Source: Culex pipiens pallens
Taxonomy: Eukaryota > Arthropoda > Insecta > Diptera > Culicidae
NCBI RefSeq assembly: GCF_016801865.2
Contig: NC_068938.1
Coordinates: 24,816,158 to 24,880,157, forward strand
Length of the DNA stretch: 64,000 nt
Direction: 5' to 3'
Below, in pieces: positions 1 through 10,400 of the stretch. The notes beneath the pieces are model-generated. The model saw only the letters and a list, made by a program, of their open reading frames with translations. It was not told the origin of the DNA and ran no database searches. Both the position numbers and the translations under genes were made by a program. The stretch's first letter is position 1. Every line of letters starts with the position of its first letter.

Positions 1-335
1 AGATTTTATGTTATTTATACCAAGTTTTGTTATTCGCCGTTATGATTTTTTGTTATTTGATTGTTATTGTAATAACAGGCTAATAACATTTTTAGTTATT
101 CTTCGAACATATCATTGTTATTCTTTTTTGTTATTTCAACAACTAATCCGATCTTCCCAATAACTGTTGGAGTTATTTTTCCATAACAAAAAATGTTATT
201 CAAAAGTTGTTTTGGCTTTTAACCAATATCAGACCGATAACAAAATTTGTTTTGATAACATAAAGTGTTAATAAACTCTTAGGCAAAAATGGAGATTGCA
301 AGAATATTCCATAACACTTTTTGTTATTTTACCAG
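1..335. other. AT-rich DNA with no gene seen
   Basis: No coding pattern was found. The stretch is rich in short TAACA/TGTTA motifs in both orientations, which look like decayed repeat sequence. It ends at the target site of the small inverted-repeat element at 338. Confidence 0.5.
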
Positions 336-337
336 TA

Positions 338-499
338 CAGTGGACTCTCTGGCTGTCGATCTTCTCGATACCAATATTTCTCCAGCTGTCAATAAATTTT
401 TCAGTCCCTTCTAATAGATTGCTTTGATTTTTCGTTCTATAATTTGATAACTCCCGCTCTCGATGGTACTTTCAATATCGACAGCGAGAGAGTCCACTG
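338..499. mobile_element. Short MITE with CAGTGGACTCTCT ends and TA duplication
   Basis: The left end reads CAGTGGACTCTCTGGCTGTC and the right end, reverse-complemented, reads CAGTGGACTCTCTCGCTGTC. The terminal inverted repeats are over 20 bp with one difference in the part compared. A TA dinucleotide flanks both sides (336-337 and 500-501). CAGT ends plus a TA target are typical of pogo/Tigger-type Tc1-mariner MITEs. The 162-bp element has no coding capacity and presumably depends on a transposase elsewhere. Assignment to pogo is inference; the inverted repeat and TA duplication are seen directly. Confidence 0.8.
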
Positions 500-503
500 T
501 ATT

Positions 504-1984
504 TGTTATTGAAATGGCATGAATTTTGTTGTTATCGTCTGCTCTGGTTCATAATTCAATCTTAAACTCGAATATATTTTTTTTAATTATTAAGAAAATA
601 ATATCAATAGCATGAGATTATACTTTTATAAATATTTACTTAATCTTATTCAAAAACTGCAAAAAAGAACTAAAGAGTTCAGTGTATATGATTTTTTTTT
701 TTTTGTTGGATTTACTTAACCTTGTCCTGTAGATATTTTTTCGCTAAATTTAATTTCTTGTGACCTAATTTTGAGCTAGTTTTATAGTGTACTATTTTTT
801 GTCTTTTCATGTTTAACATATTTATCTTCAGCCAGCTTATTTATTTATTTTTTCTTCTTTTTGATAGTATCAAGCCTTTTTTACTTCTAACAGTTTTTTT
901 TCTGCTTTGTTTGTAAAACACAATCAATCAATCAACTTCTCTTCTTTTTTGTTGTTCGCTATTAAATTTAACAAAACCTTTAAAGTTGCAACTAATCGCA
1001 TTAAATCATGGTCTAGAACAGAACAATAATAACTGCATAGGGTGGTACAAATTTCATTCAGGTTTTACCTCTTGGCTCTGATCAATGGACATTCAAAAAT
1101 ATAACCTAATTCAAAATTTTAAGCAAGGTGCAACTAAACAATAATGTATTTTAAAAATAAGTTACAAAGACTTTGAACATAAATTGATACGAAATGGAGT
1201 GTTAAAAATGTGTTGTACTGTGATAATTAAACTCTGATAACTGTAATAAACTAATTTAACGAATTTCAGTCAAAATTCTGTCTTAAATGTTAAAATTTAC
1301 CTAAAATTGATATGTATTTTCTTAAAAAGCTTATAAAGTAAGTTAACTAACTATCAAGGTTGCCAACGATTAAAATTATCGAGACTCGATAACGAAAATC
1401 TATCGTTATCGTTAATTCGATAAATTTATCGGCGATAATCTTATCGACGATAATGGACGATAACTCATTTTTAAAATCGTTCTAAAATCGTTTAATTCAA
1501 TCATATTATGTCAAACTTTCAATGCTTTCACTAAAAATATATGTTTTGAAAATCTAGTAAGTTTCAAAGAAAAATATGTACTCAAAATTGTTCACAAAAT
1601 ACTCTACTTTTTCAAAAGTACTCAAATTTTCATAATTTGCAATATTTGCAATCAAACGAAGCGAAATTTTTGTATGCTTTTTCACTTCATTAGAGATATT
1701 TTTTCGAAAATACTCAAATTTTCACAAATTACCGTATTTTTTCGAAAATACTCAAATTTTCAAAATATTTAACATGGGTATCAAACAAAGCGAAATTTGG
1801 TTTGCTTTTTCACATTATTATAGTTTTTTTTTTAGAAAATATAATAATTTTCAAAAATTACCGTATTTTTTCGAAAATACTCAAATTTTTAAAATGTGCA
1901 ATAGGGGTATCAAACGGACGCAAATAGGACATAACTTAGACGAAGCACTTGAGTTCGAGTTGGAAATCAGTGTTCTCGTCTGGG
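504..1984. repeat. AT-rich repeat-derived DNA, no gene seen
   Basis: About 1.5 kb without believable coding. Around 1375-1475 lies a cluster of GATA/TATC-type short inverted motifs. From about 1620 to 1915 a degenerate tandem pattern recurs: a phrase beginning ATCAAACGAAGCG or a close variant appears near 1653, 1780 and 1906, joined by TTTTCGAAAATACTCAAATTTT. Similar phrases occur inside the palindromic element at 15967-17260, so this may be a remnant of a related repeat. Short reading frames here look accidental. Confidence 0.5.
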
Positions 1985-2400
1985 ATATGTCATTTTGACA
2001 CATTGCTTGGGAAAAAGGTCCCTTGCAAAGAAGGTCGTAAAACTTTACGACTTGATAGTTCAACGCAGATGGCTTATCCACTTGAGCCTGCGTGGGATAC
2101 TGTGAAATCAGTTATCCCGAAACCAGAGAAAGTTGTAATGTTTTACGACCGTGAAAAAGGATTAGGGTTTGTTCAAAAATTACGTCCAGAGATTTTCGGG
2201 ATTTTAGACCCCCCCCTCCCCCCTGTCACGCACTTTTCCTATACCTTTAACATGGGCTGTCACAAACCTCAGACCCCCCCCCTCCCCCTATTTATGGACG
2301 TAATTTTTGAACGAACCCTTACGCAGATGGCTCTTGAGAATGCGTGGGAAACCGTTATGCAACGAAGCCCAGATTCTCATGTGGAGAGTAAACAGGACAA
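1985..2400 (+). repeat. Probable decayed BEL/Pao LTR or leader remnant
   Basis: The sequence resembles, loosely, part of the BEL-B LTR. Both contain a CGCAGA-TGGC-TGCGTGGGA arrangement, at 2065-2097 and 2322-2350 here and near 6382-6410 in the intact LTR. It lies directly upstream of the BEL-A leader repeats and gag, where a 5' LTR is expected. It is broken by a small inverted-repeat element at 2165-2318. The resemblance was judged by eye. Confidence 0.4.
2165..2318. mobile_element. MITE with GGGTT-GTTCAAAAATTACGTCC ends and TTA duplication
   Basis: The left end reads GGGTTTGTTCAAAAATTACG and the right end is the complement of GGGTTCGTTCAAAAATTACG. TTA flanks both sides (2162-2164 and 2319-2321), giving a 3-bp duplication. 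Internal C-runs occur on both sides. A 3-bp TTA/TWA target is typical of PIF/Harbinger-like elements, but the superfamily is not certain. It is 154 bp and non-coding. Confidence 0.7.
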
Positions 2401-2561
2401 CTGAAAGAATAACTGGAGTGATCTTCATTTGTGCGACGTATTGGCAATCTTCGTTTGTGCGACGGATTGGAGCAGTGGAGTGATCTTCGTCAGAGTGATC
2501 TTCGTTTGTGCGACGTATTGGCATAACCAGAGAAATCTTCGTTTGTGCGACGTATTGAACA
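2401..2561 (+). repeat. BEL-A leader repeats (degenerate GTGATCTTCGTTTGTGCGAC copies)
   Basis: Several imperfect copies of a GATCTTCGTTTGTGCGAC phrase precede the BEL-A gag ATG at 2562. The same phrase forms a much larger array in the leader of BEL-B (about 6810-7465). The shared leader repeat shows that the two elements are related subfamilies and that the array is an old trait of the lineage. Confidence 0.75.
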
Positions 2562-3711
2562 ATGTCGGTAAGGTACAAATATAATAAAAGTGGTAATTGT
2601 CGCTTATGCGACAGAAAAGATGAGGATGTAATGGTAGAGTGCCATGAGTGCAACAGGCACTTCCATGAGAAATGCATCAAACCACAAAAACCAATTCTAG
2701 CCGATGAATATTGGGCATGTCCCAAATGTTCACAAGCTATTAACCACATTCGGAATTTGGAGCAAAAACTTCAAAATTCAATAAAAGAATGTGAACAGAA
2801 AGTTCAATCCGAAGCTCTTAAGCTTCAAAAAGAATCCTTTAAGGATCTTGTTGAGCAATTGAAGGCTACGCGTTTAGAGCCTAGCCAGGAAGGAAGAAAT
2901 TTAGCCCTGCTTTTGAAAAGATGGCAATATCTTGACATGGGCTAGGTTCAAAAACACCTTCGAGGTGACAACCACAGAAGGTGGTTTTAGTGATTTAGAG
3001 AATCTAAATCGCTTACAAAAATATTTGAAGGGAGATGCTTTCAAGCTTGTGAGTCCACTTTTAATGGATCACAATAATTTGGAGACAATTCTCCATAGAC
3101 TTGATGAAAATTACGGTAACGCTGATGCTATTTACCAAAATTTCATAAACAATGTTTTAGGAGTTAAAAATCCAAAATTGGATACTCCTAAAACAATGAT
3201 CGATTTCGTTACATCTTTAGAAAATATAATTGTAACGATGAAGCAATTAAACCGAAAAGACCTTTTAGCCGACTCTAGGCTGGTCAGGGACTTGGCCGCA
3301 AAATTGCCTTCAAATTTGTTCCAGACATGGACAAAACATGTACTGGATAAAAAAGCTTCAGCATCCTTGCTGACGCCATACGTGGCACCATCTGTTGAGG
3401 AATTTCATACGTGGATGAAACCTCACAAAGATTTGGCGACAGTTCTCTTAGCAGAGAAATGTCGTGAAGGTTCTACCAAAGAGAAATTGAACTTTCACGT
3501 GTCTCAGAAAGAACCAAAGAATAATTCAGAGAAAAAGTTAAAGTGTTTTTCTTGTGATGGAAATCATAAGACGACAACTTGTGATAATTTAAAAAAAATG
3601 GATGTTAAAGCTAGAAGACGTCTGCTTAAAAACAAACAAGTTTGCTACAGTTGTTGTAACTACAGCAATCATAAATCTGGACAATGTAAAATTCCTGTAA
3701 AATGTACTATA
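2562..3711 (+). pseudogene. BEL-A gag, 5' part (frameshifted, interrupted)
   Basis: The translation closely follows the N-terminal ~400 residues of the intact BEL-B polyprotein. It has a C4HC3 PHD-type zinc finger starting with CRLCDRK, a coiled-coil stretch, the gag-like DUF1759 region, and two Cys/His knuckles (CFSCDGNHKTTTC and CYSCCNYSNHKSGQC). Compared with BEL-B, about 29 bp are missing near 2915, which breaks the frame: the first frame ends at 2945 and a second resumes by 2932. Homology stops at 3709-3711, where a TA-flanked MITE begins, and resumes at 20035. This is a dead copy. Confidence 0.88.
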
Positions 3712-3774
3712 CACAGAAAAAAAATGTGAATTTACTCGACACGGAAAAAATGAATCGAATGTAAACTCAGTTGA
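3712..3774. mobile_element. Left fragment of a ~231-bp TA-flanked MITE
   Basis: BEL-A homology breaks after TA at 3710-3711 and resumes after TA at 20033-20034. The inserted DNA begins CACAGAAAAAAAATG and ends, on the other strand, CACACAAAAAAATATTT. These are weak terminal inverted repeats with a TA duplication, as in mariner-type MITEs. The left 63 bp lie here; the rest is at 19865-20032, separated by the LTR element inserted into it. Confidence 0.7.
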
Positions 3775-4130
3775 TGTTGTGCATTTAAATTGCACAACAA
3801 TACCTTTTCGGGTATATTCCTTAGCGTAGCTGCAATCAATGATTGCACAAGCACGCGTTGCAGCTGACGCTAAGGGAATGACAGTAAATTAAGTCTCGAA
3901 ATCTTCACGCATTGATGCGTGGGCCAACCAAAATAGATGACCCATATTCATAGACAACGATGCGTGGATAATACAAGAAGGGACGTAGGTTTGCGCAGGT
4001 TAGTTTGGAGACTGGTTAGAGATAGTTTGAGAATAAAGGGGCTGCGCGTGATGCACAGTCAGTCTGTTCTGGGAAACCAGCAAGAGTAGATCATTTAATA
4101 TCACATCCTGGGTAGTCTCGAGATATAACA
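3775..4130 (+). repeat. 5' LTR of the gag-only element
   Basis: 356 bp, TGTTGTG...ATAACA, almost identical to 19505-19860. The first bases form a small palindrome around GTTGTGCAT. It should hold the promoter and polyadenylation signals of the element; a GAATAAAG motif lies near 4031. Confidence 0.9.
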
Positions 4131-4283
4131 CTGGTGTCGGAAAAAAATGTGAAAGTAGTGAAAACAAAACGCAGTTTATTAAAGATGACGACCTCGCGAT
4201 GACAATGGACACGAATGGTAAGTAGAAAATAAATAATCATAAGAAAGCAAAAGTTATACATTTTCAGCAATAACTTTAAAAAG

Positions 4284-5591
4284 ATGGAAAATTTGTTCAA
4301 ATTAGAACACATCGAACCGTTCATTGAAATGGTAGATCTATTCCACAAAATTACGAAAACGGAAGCCACAAATGAGAAACAATTCCTAACAGTGATTAAA
4401 TACTGCAAGCTCTCTGAAAAAATTCAATCAGAAATAAAGAACTATTTTTTCCAAACTTGGAATGATCTCAAACTGTTTTTACAGGAGAGATACAAACCAA
4501 GCTTGAAACAAATGCTTGAGCTGCTTGACTCTGTTAATTCAATATCAGTCAGGCAAAATGAAACGCTCTCTGAATTTATTTTCAGATTAGACAAAAAACT
4601 AATACAAATTAAACAAAATTGTGGCCATGAGTATGAGTTATTTTACGACCATGCTATGGACAAATCCGTATGGAAAGTAAAAGATTTGCTGTCCACAAAC
4701 GCGATTTTGATTTTAGGTTCGGCTTCTACTTTAGAAGAAGTTGAAATTATATTGAAAAAGTTTAATCTCCACAATTTAAAAATGTTTGGAAAAATTCAAC
4801 CAATTATTTATAGAGCCCAAAACGAATGGGTGAATAAACAAAACATCTTTCACAATTGGTATAAAAAAAGTCAAGATCTCAGAAAAAACAACCCTAGTTA
4901 TAAGGGCAAATATTACAATCGGTTTTCTACTGGAAAAAGATCCAATTATTATGGTTATAAAAGTTATAAGTGGAATAATAACAACCATTATAATGAAAAC
5001 AGTATGAACAAACTAATCGAAAAAACTGAAACATATAAAAATGATTTAGAAAAAAACAAATACAATAATTACTATATACAAACACGTGAAAAACGACAAG
5101 CGACACAACAAAAGGAATGTAAGGACATAAAGGAGGAGCCAAAAATAATTGAAAACAAAATGCTATCAAAAGAAGCTCAATACAAAATACATACAACAAA
5201 TAAAGGAAACAATGAAACATCTAACAATTTTAAGTTAAAAGAATTACAAAGTTATGAAAGTCAAAATGGCATATCGGAAAATATTATAAATGATAAATCG
5301 TATAGAATTGTTACTGAAAACAAAGAAAACATTGAAAGTGATAAAATTAGAACGCACCAAATTCAAAACGAAAATCAAAATAAAAACAAATCCAATAAAA
5401 ATGATTGTAATAGAAAAAATAATCATGAAAATTATGACGGAGAAAATGAAGTCAAGGGTTCCAAAAAATCAAAGAAGTTTATAGAAACTGAAAAATATAA
5501 GAATAAACTGAATTACGTTCAAAACAATGATAACTACTTGTATAAACAATATGTTGACTTTATTGGACATTTAGAAAACATGCATTGTTAA
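4284..5591 (+). CDS. Gag-like protein of the gag-only LTR element (435 aa)
   Basis: An open frame of 435 codons starts about 150 bp after the 5' LTR. Residues 1-180 look like a retrotransposon capsid region: helical, with a WNDLKLFLQERY segment like those in Ty3/gypsy gag proteins. The C-terminal half is extremely rich in Lys, Asn and Glu and carries no CCHC knuckle. No protease or polymerase follows before the BEL-B insertion. The protein would form the particle, while enzymes would come in trans from a full-length relative. Assignment rests on position inside an LTR pair and composition. The intact frame agrees with a young insertion. Confidence 0.7.
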   Translation: MENLFKLEHIEPFIEMVDLFHKITKTEATNEKQFLTVIKYCKLSEKIQSEIKNYFFQTWNDLKLFLQERYKPSLKQMLELLDSVNSISVRQNETLSEFIFRLDKKLIQIKQNCGHEYELFYDHAMDKSVWKVKDLLSTNAILILGSASTLEEVEIILKKFNLHNLKMFGKIQPIIYRAQNEWVNKQNIFHNWYKKSQDLRKNNPSYKGKYYNRFSTGKRSNYYGYKSYKWNNNNHYNENSMNKLIEKTETYKNDLEKNKYNNYYIQTREKRQATQQKECKDIKEEPKIIENKMLSKEAQYKIHTTNKGNNETSNNFKLKELQSYESQNGISENIINDKSYRIVTENKENIESDKIRTHQIQNENQNKNKSNKNDCNRKNNHENYDGENEVKGSKKSKKFIETEKYKNKLNYVQNNDNYLYKQYVDFIGHLENMHC

Positions 5592-6026
5592 AACAAAATT
5601 TCAACAACTACAATCATAACACAGTACATCTTAACTATACATTGTGTTTATATCTGGCCAATATAAACATTTAATGAGGAAGACCTACTGTGTATTGATC
5701 GTAAGAACATAATACTTGAAATTACATTTACTTTATCTGGAAGTAAATCTGATTCAAAATTATGTCCAGTGAAATGTTTAAATTCATCTTTAAAATGGAA
5801 ATTCAAACTAGTATAAAAATACAATTTTTGAATAATAATAGAACTCTATTATTATTTTCCAATTCTATTTCTTCTCCTACAAATAAGATATTGAGTAATT
5901 TCGTGTGATGAACATGTCAAACGAATGTTTAAGATATCAGAAGCCTTGTTTAATGCTAAAACAAATATATTTCGACAAAACAAAATAATAAAAGAAAGTT
6001 TATTTCAGTTATTTGACAAATATGTT
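5592..6026. other. Non-coding internal part of the gag-only element
   Basis: AT-rich sequence after the gag stop, up to the BEL-B insertion point. No conserved coding or RNA feature was recognised. It continues, by the nesting model, at 17412. Confidence 0.5.
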
Positions 6027-6736
6027 TGTCGCTGACGAGACAGACGAACGACTTTGGAAAATTTACGACGCACATGTGTTCCGAGGGACGAGAGAAAATT
6101 TGAATTTTATTTTCTCAAGAACCGGAGAACCTATAAATTAATTCAAGGACTTCCAAAAATTCCCTAAATGGATTCCTTCAAAATTTATGGAAATTTACTA
6201 AAAAACACATGGCCCGAGTCCCTTGCCAGACGATGGGAACGGAGCCGAGCAATTACACAGGCGACGTAATTCGAGAAGGGTTACGACACGCTGTAAAATT
6301 GAAGATCTCCCGCGAAGGGATGAGATTTTACGATCGGGTCCCTTTTACGACGGGATACCGATCGAAACCAGACGCAGAAATGGCATCTGGCGAAAGTGCG
6401 TGGGAACCAGAAATTGGATTCCACGCCTACTCAAGAAAGTGATCCTCATGGAAGAAAAAAAGGATCTAGGAAGGACAAGAACAAGGAAAAGGACGAGGAC
6501 AGCGCGATACACCCACGCTCATATCTCCATTGATGAGTAAGAAGAAAGGAAAATTAGAAAATTTATCAGTAGGAGGAGTTTAGTATAAATGCAAACTATT
6601 GTCATCCCTTTCATTGCTTAGAATAAATTGTTTAGAATTAAGACCAATTATAAAAACCAAATTTTGTTTTAAATAAAGTTAGTCGCAGTTCAGTAGTCTC
6701 GGAGTTTATTTCGATCACAATCCCCTGGGCACAACA
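6027..6736 (+). repeat. BEL-B 5' LTR (710 bp)
   Basis: Starts TGTCGCTGACG and ends CTGGGCACAACA. A TATAAAT box lies at 6584-6590 and polyadenylation-type AATAAA motifs occur near 6622 and 6670. This matches the U3-R-U5 order of a transcriptionally competent LTR. The same sequence, apart from one A and the inserted element, forms the 3' LTR. Confidence 0.92.
6584..6590 (+). promoter_or_regulatory. TATA box of the BEL-B 5' LTR
   Basis: TATAAAT about 150 bp before the LTR end and upstream of the AATAAA motifs, as expected for the U3 promoter. The equivalent site in the 3' LTR is split by the palindromic element at 15967. Confidence 0.6.
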
Positions 6737-6741
6737 TTTTT

Positions 6742-6760
6742 TGGTGGCTCCAGAGAGGAA
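6742..6760 (+). other. Primer-binding-like site of BEL-B
   Basis: TGGTGGCTCCAGAGAGG lies a few bases after the 5' LTR, where the tRNA primer site is expected. The core GGCTCCAGAGAGG recurs near 21012 beside other BEL debris, which supports it as a conserved functional site. The tRNA that would pair was not identified. Confidence 0.5.
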
Positions 6761-6807
6761 AACAGCTCAAGCGCAAAGTGAGCTTAGTTTGTGCGAAGCA
6801 GGGGAGC

Positions 6808-7470
6808 TGCAAAGTGATCTTCGTTTGAGCAACGCAGCAAAGTGATCTTCGTTTGAGCGAGCAGCAAAGTGATCTTCGTTTGAGCAACGCAGCAAAGTGA
6901 TCTTCGTTTGAGCAACGCAGCAAAGTGATCTTCGTTTGAGCGAGCAGCAAAGTGATCTTCGTTTGAGCAACGCAGCAAAGTGATCTTCGTTTGAGCGAGC
7001 AGCAAAGTGATCTTCGTTTGAGCAACGCAGCAAAGTGATCTTCGTTTGAGCAACGCAGCAAAGTGATCTTCGTTTGAGCGAGCAGCAAAGTGATCTTCGT
7101 TTGAGCGAGCAGCAAAGTGATCTTCGTTTGAGCAACGCAGCAAAGTGATCTTCGTTTGAGCGAGCAGCAAAGTGATCTTCGTTTGAGCGAGCAGCAAAGT
7201 GATCTTCGTTTGAGCAACGCAGCAAAGTGATCTTCGTTTGAGCAACGCAGCAAAGTGATCTTCGTTTGAGCGACGCAGCAGAGTGATCTTCGATTGTGCG
7301 ACCAGCAAAGTGATCTTCGTTTGAGCGACGCAGCAGAGTGATCTTCGATTGTGCGACCAGCAAAGTGATCTTCGTTTGTGCGACCAGCAAAGTGATCTTC
7401 GTTTGTGCGACCAGCAAAGTGATCTTCGTTTGACCGACGCAGTGAGGTCATCTTCGTTTGTGCGACATTG
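6808..7470 (+). repeat. BEL-B leader tandem array, about 24 copies
   Basis: The core GTGATCTTCGTTTGAGC recurs about 24 times as two alternating unit types. One has the linker GAGCAGCAAA (about 25 bp) and the other AACGCAGCAAA (about 28 bp). The last copies before the gag start change to TTTGTGCGACC, resembling the BEL-A leader. The array lies between the primer site and the gag ATG, so it is in the 5' untranslated RNA. It opens long antisense frames, which I regard as artefacts. Confidence 0.93.
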
Positions 7471-7493
7471 AGGAACAGCAAGGTTAGTACAGG

Positions 7494-10400
7494 ATGTCCA
7501 TCAGATATAAATATAATAAGTTAGGCAATTGTCGTTTATGCGACAAAAAAGATGAGGACACAATGATTGAATGTCATGAGTGCAATAGGCACTTTCATGA
7601 AAAATGTTGCAAATTAAGCAAATCGCCACAAGCGGATGAATATTGGGCTTGTCCGAAGTGCGCCCAAGCAATTCATCACATTCGGAGTTTGGAGCAAAAG
7701 CTCCAAAACTCCATAAAAGAATGTGAAAATAAGGTTCAATCTGAAGCTTTGAAGCTTCAGAAAGAATCATTTAAAGAACTTGTAGACCAATTAAAGGCTA
7801 CGCGTTTAGAGCCTAGCCCGGATGAAGTGAATCTCGCCTTATTGTTGAAAAGGCAGTCACTTATGGAGCTGCCATATTTTGATGGCAACATTTTGACTTG
7901 GGCTAGATTTAAAAACACCTTTGAGCTAACCACCAAAGAAGGTGGTTTTAGCGATCTAGAAAATTTAAACCGTCTACAGAAATACCTAAAGGGAGATGCC
8001 TTTAAGCTCGTGAGTCCACTTTTAATGGATCACAATAACTTAAAGACGATCCTCCATAGGTTAAATGAAAATTTTGGTAATGCTGATGCAATTTACCAAA
8101 ATTTGATTAATTGCGTTTTGGGAGCTAAGAATCCAAAATTGGAAGCTCCCAAAACAATGATTGATTTTGTTACATCATTAGAAAATCTAATAGTGACCAT
8201 GAATCAATTAAAAAGGCCAGACCTCCTAGCCGACTCTAGATTGGTCAAAGATTTAGCCTCTAAATTACCATCGTCCATGTTTCAAACATGGACGAAATAT
8301 GTCTTGGATAAAAAAGCATCATCATCTTTGCTGGATCCATATGTTGCACCCACTTTGGAGGAATTTCATACGTGGATGAAACCTCATAAAGATTTAGCGA
8401 CAGTTCTCTTAGCAGAAAAACATCGTGAAGGAACTGAAACTAAGACTAAAGAGAAAGTGAATGTTCACTTGACTCAGAAAATTAAACCAGAGAAAAAACT
8501 CAAATGTTTTAGTTGCGATGGAAATCACAAGACAACCACTTGTGATAACTTTAAAAAGATGGACGTTAAAGCTAGAAGACGTCTGCTTAAAACAAAAAAA
8601 GTTTGCTATAGTTGTTGTAACTACAGCAATCACAAATCTGGACAATGTAAAATTCCGGTAAAATGTACCATAGATGGCTGCAAGAAAGCTCATCATCCCA
8701 TGGTGCATGAAAACTTGTCTACGGCAAATAGACAGGCCGAAAATCCACCAGAAGAATTCAATGCAGTTAATTGCCAAGTTCAAGATCAGAACAAGGTATA
8801 TTATCAAATTATCCCCGTAACGCTGAAGAATGGAGATAATAAATTTAACACTTTCGCATTTTTTGATTCAGGCTCTTCGGTAAGTCTTGTCAATAGCGAA
8901 ATAGTCAAAATACTTAAGATTAAAGGTTCGTTTAAACCTATGACATTGGCATGGACGAACGGAGAAATTCAAGAGGACTTTGAAAGTATGTCCGTAGAAT
9001 TCAAAATAACGGGTCCAAATGGCAAGACCTTTAATCTCAAGAACATGCGGACAATCAAGGATTTGGCTTTGCCTACGCAGTCAGTTAATATAAAAACGTT
9101 GAAGAACAAATTTAATTATCTTAAAAACATCGATCTCAAGGCTTATGATAAAGCGGAGCCAACCATTCTTTTAGGATTGCCGCATGCTTATCTATTCAGA
9201 GGAATTGAAGAAAGGTGTGGAGGATTTAATGAGCCAATTGCAAGACTCACCATGTTAGGTTGGATGCTATACGGAAGCAACCATGTACAATCCAACAAAT
9301 ATGATCATCTCTTTTCAATGGAAGAGATATCAATTGAGAATGATTTTAGGCAAATGATGCAAGATTACTTTTCAACTGAAAATTTTGGAGTAAAATTAGT
9401 TGAAAAGATGAAATCATCCAGTGATGAGCGAGCTCTGCGAATAATGGAGCAGACTTTAAACTATTCCAACGGTCAGTATGAAATAGGACTGCTATGGAAA
9501 GAAGATAAAATATCGTTTCCTAACAGTTATCAATCTGCGTTGAATAGATTAAAATTACAAGAGAGAAAAATGAATCGAGAGCCCGAATTAAGAACATGGT
9601 ATTCCAACAAAATAAAGGAATATGTGGAAAAGGGCTATTTACGTAAAGCGACGCTGATGGAACAGAAAGAATCAGAACGCACATATTACATACCACATTT
9701 CGTTGTGGTAAATTTAAACAAAAATCCTCCTAAGCGTAGATTAGTATTTGATGCTGCGGCAAAAATAGGAGGTGAATCATTAAACTCAAAATTGCTTTCT
9801 GGACCGGATGGGTTATCATCTTTAGTAGGAGTTCTAATTCGGTTCAGGGAGGGTAAATATGCGGTCTCAGGGGACATCCAAGAGATGTTCCACCAAGTTC
9901 GCATTAGAAAAGAAGATCAAGAATCACAAAAGATTTTGTTCAGAGATGATCCAACGGAAAAGCCTGTTATATACATTATGCAGGTGATGACTTTTGGAGC
10001 AACATGTTCACCAGCATGTGCTCAATTCGTTAAAAACCAAAATGCGCTTAAGTTTCAAGAAAAATATCCTGAGGAAGTCAAAGGCATAATTGATAATCAT
10101 TACGTAGATGATTATTTAGATAGTTTTGACTCAGTTGAAAAGGCCAACATGATAATTAATAACGTAATAAAAATTCAAGCAAATGCACATTTCAATTTAA
10201 GAAATTTCATTTCAAACTCAAGTTCGATACTTGAATGTATTCCTGAAGATAAAAGGATGCAGAAAAAAGTAGTTGAGCTTGGAAACGACGAGCAAACCTA
10301 CGAAAAAGTTCTTGGTATCTATTGGGATACCGAAAAGGATGCTCTTAGATATAGGGTGAAAAATGATAATTTCCCAGACTGGCCTACAAAAAGAGAAATG

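Noticed and set aside
4284..5591. Host gene rather than retroelement gag
   Set aside because: It lies between matching LTRs, starts just after a primer-site-like sequence and has gag-like features; no introns or host homologue recognised.
6209..6540. 77- and 105-codon frames in the 5' LTR, repeated at 15587-15912
   Set aside because: They are present twice only because the LTRs are nearly identical. No recognisable domain, and the longer frame is altered by the one-base difference between LTRs.
6690..7481. Long antisense frames full of Asn-Glu-Asp-His and Lys-Arg-Arg repeats
   Set aside because: These are translations of the 25/28-bp leader array on the opposite strand of BEL-B. The repeat avoids stops in several frames; no start context or conserved protein.
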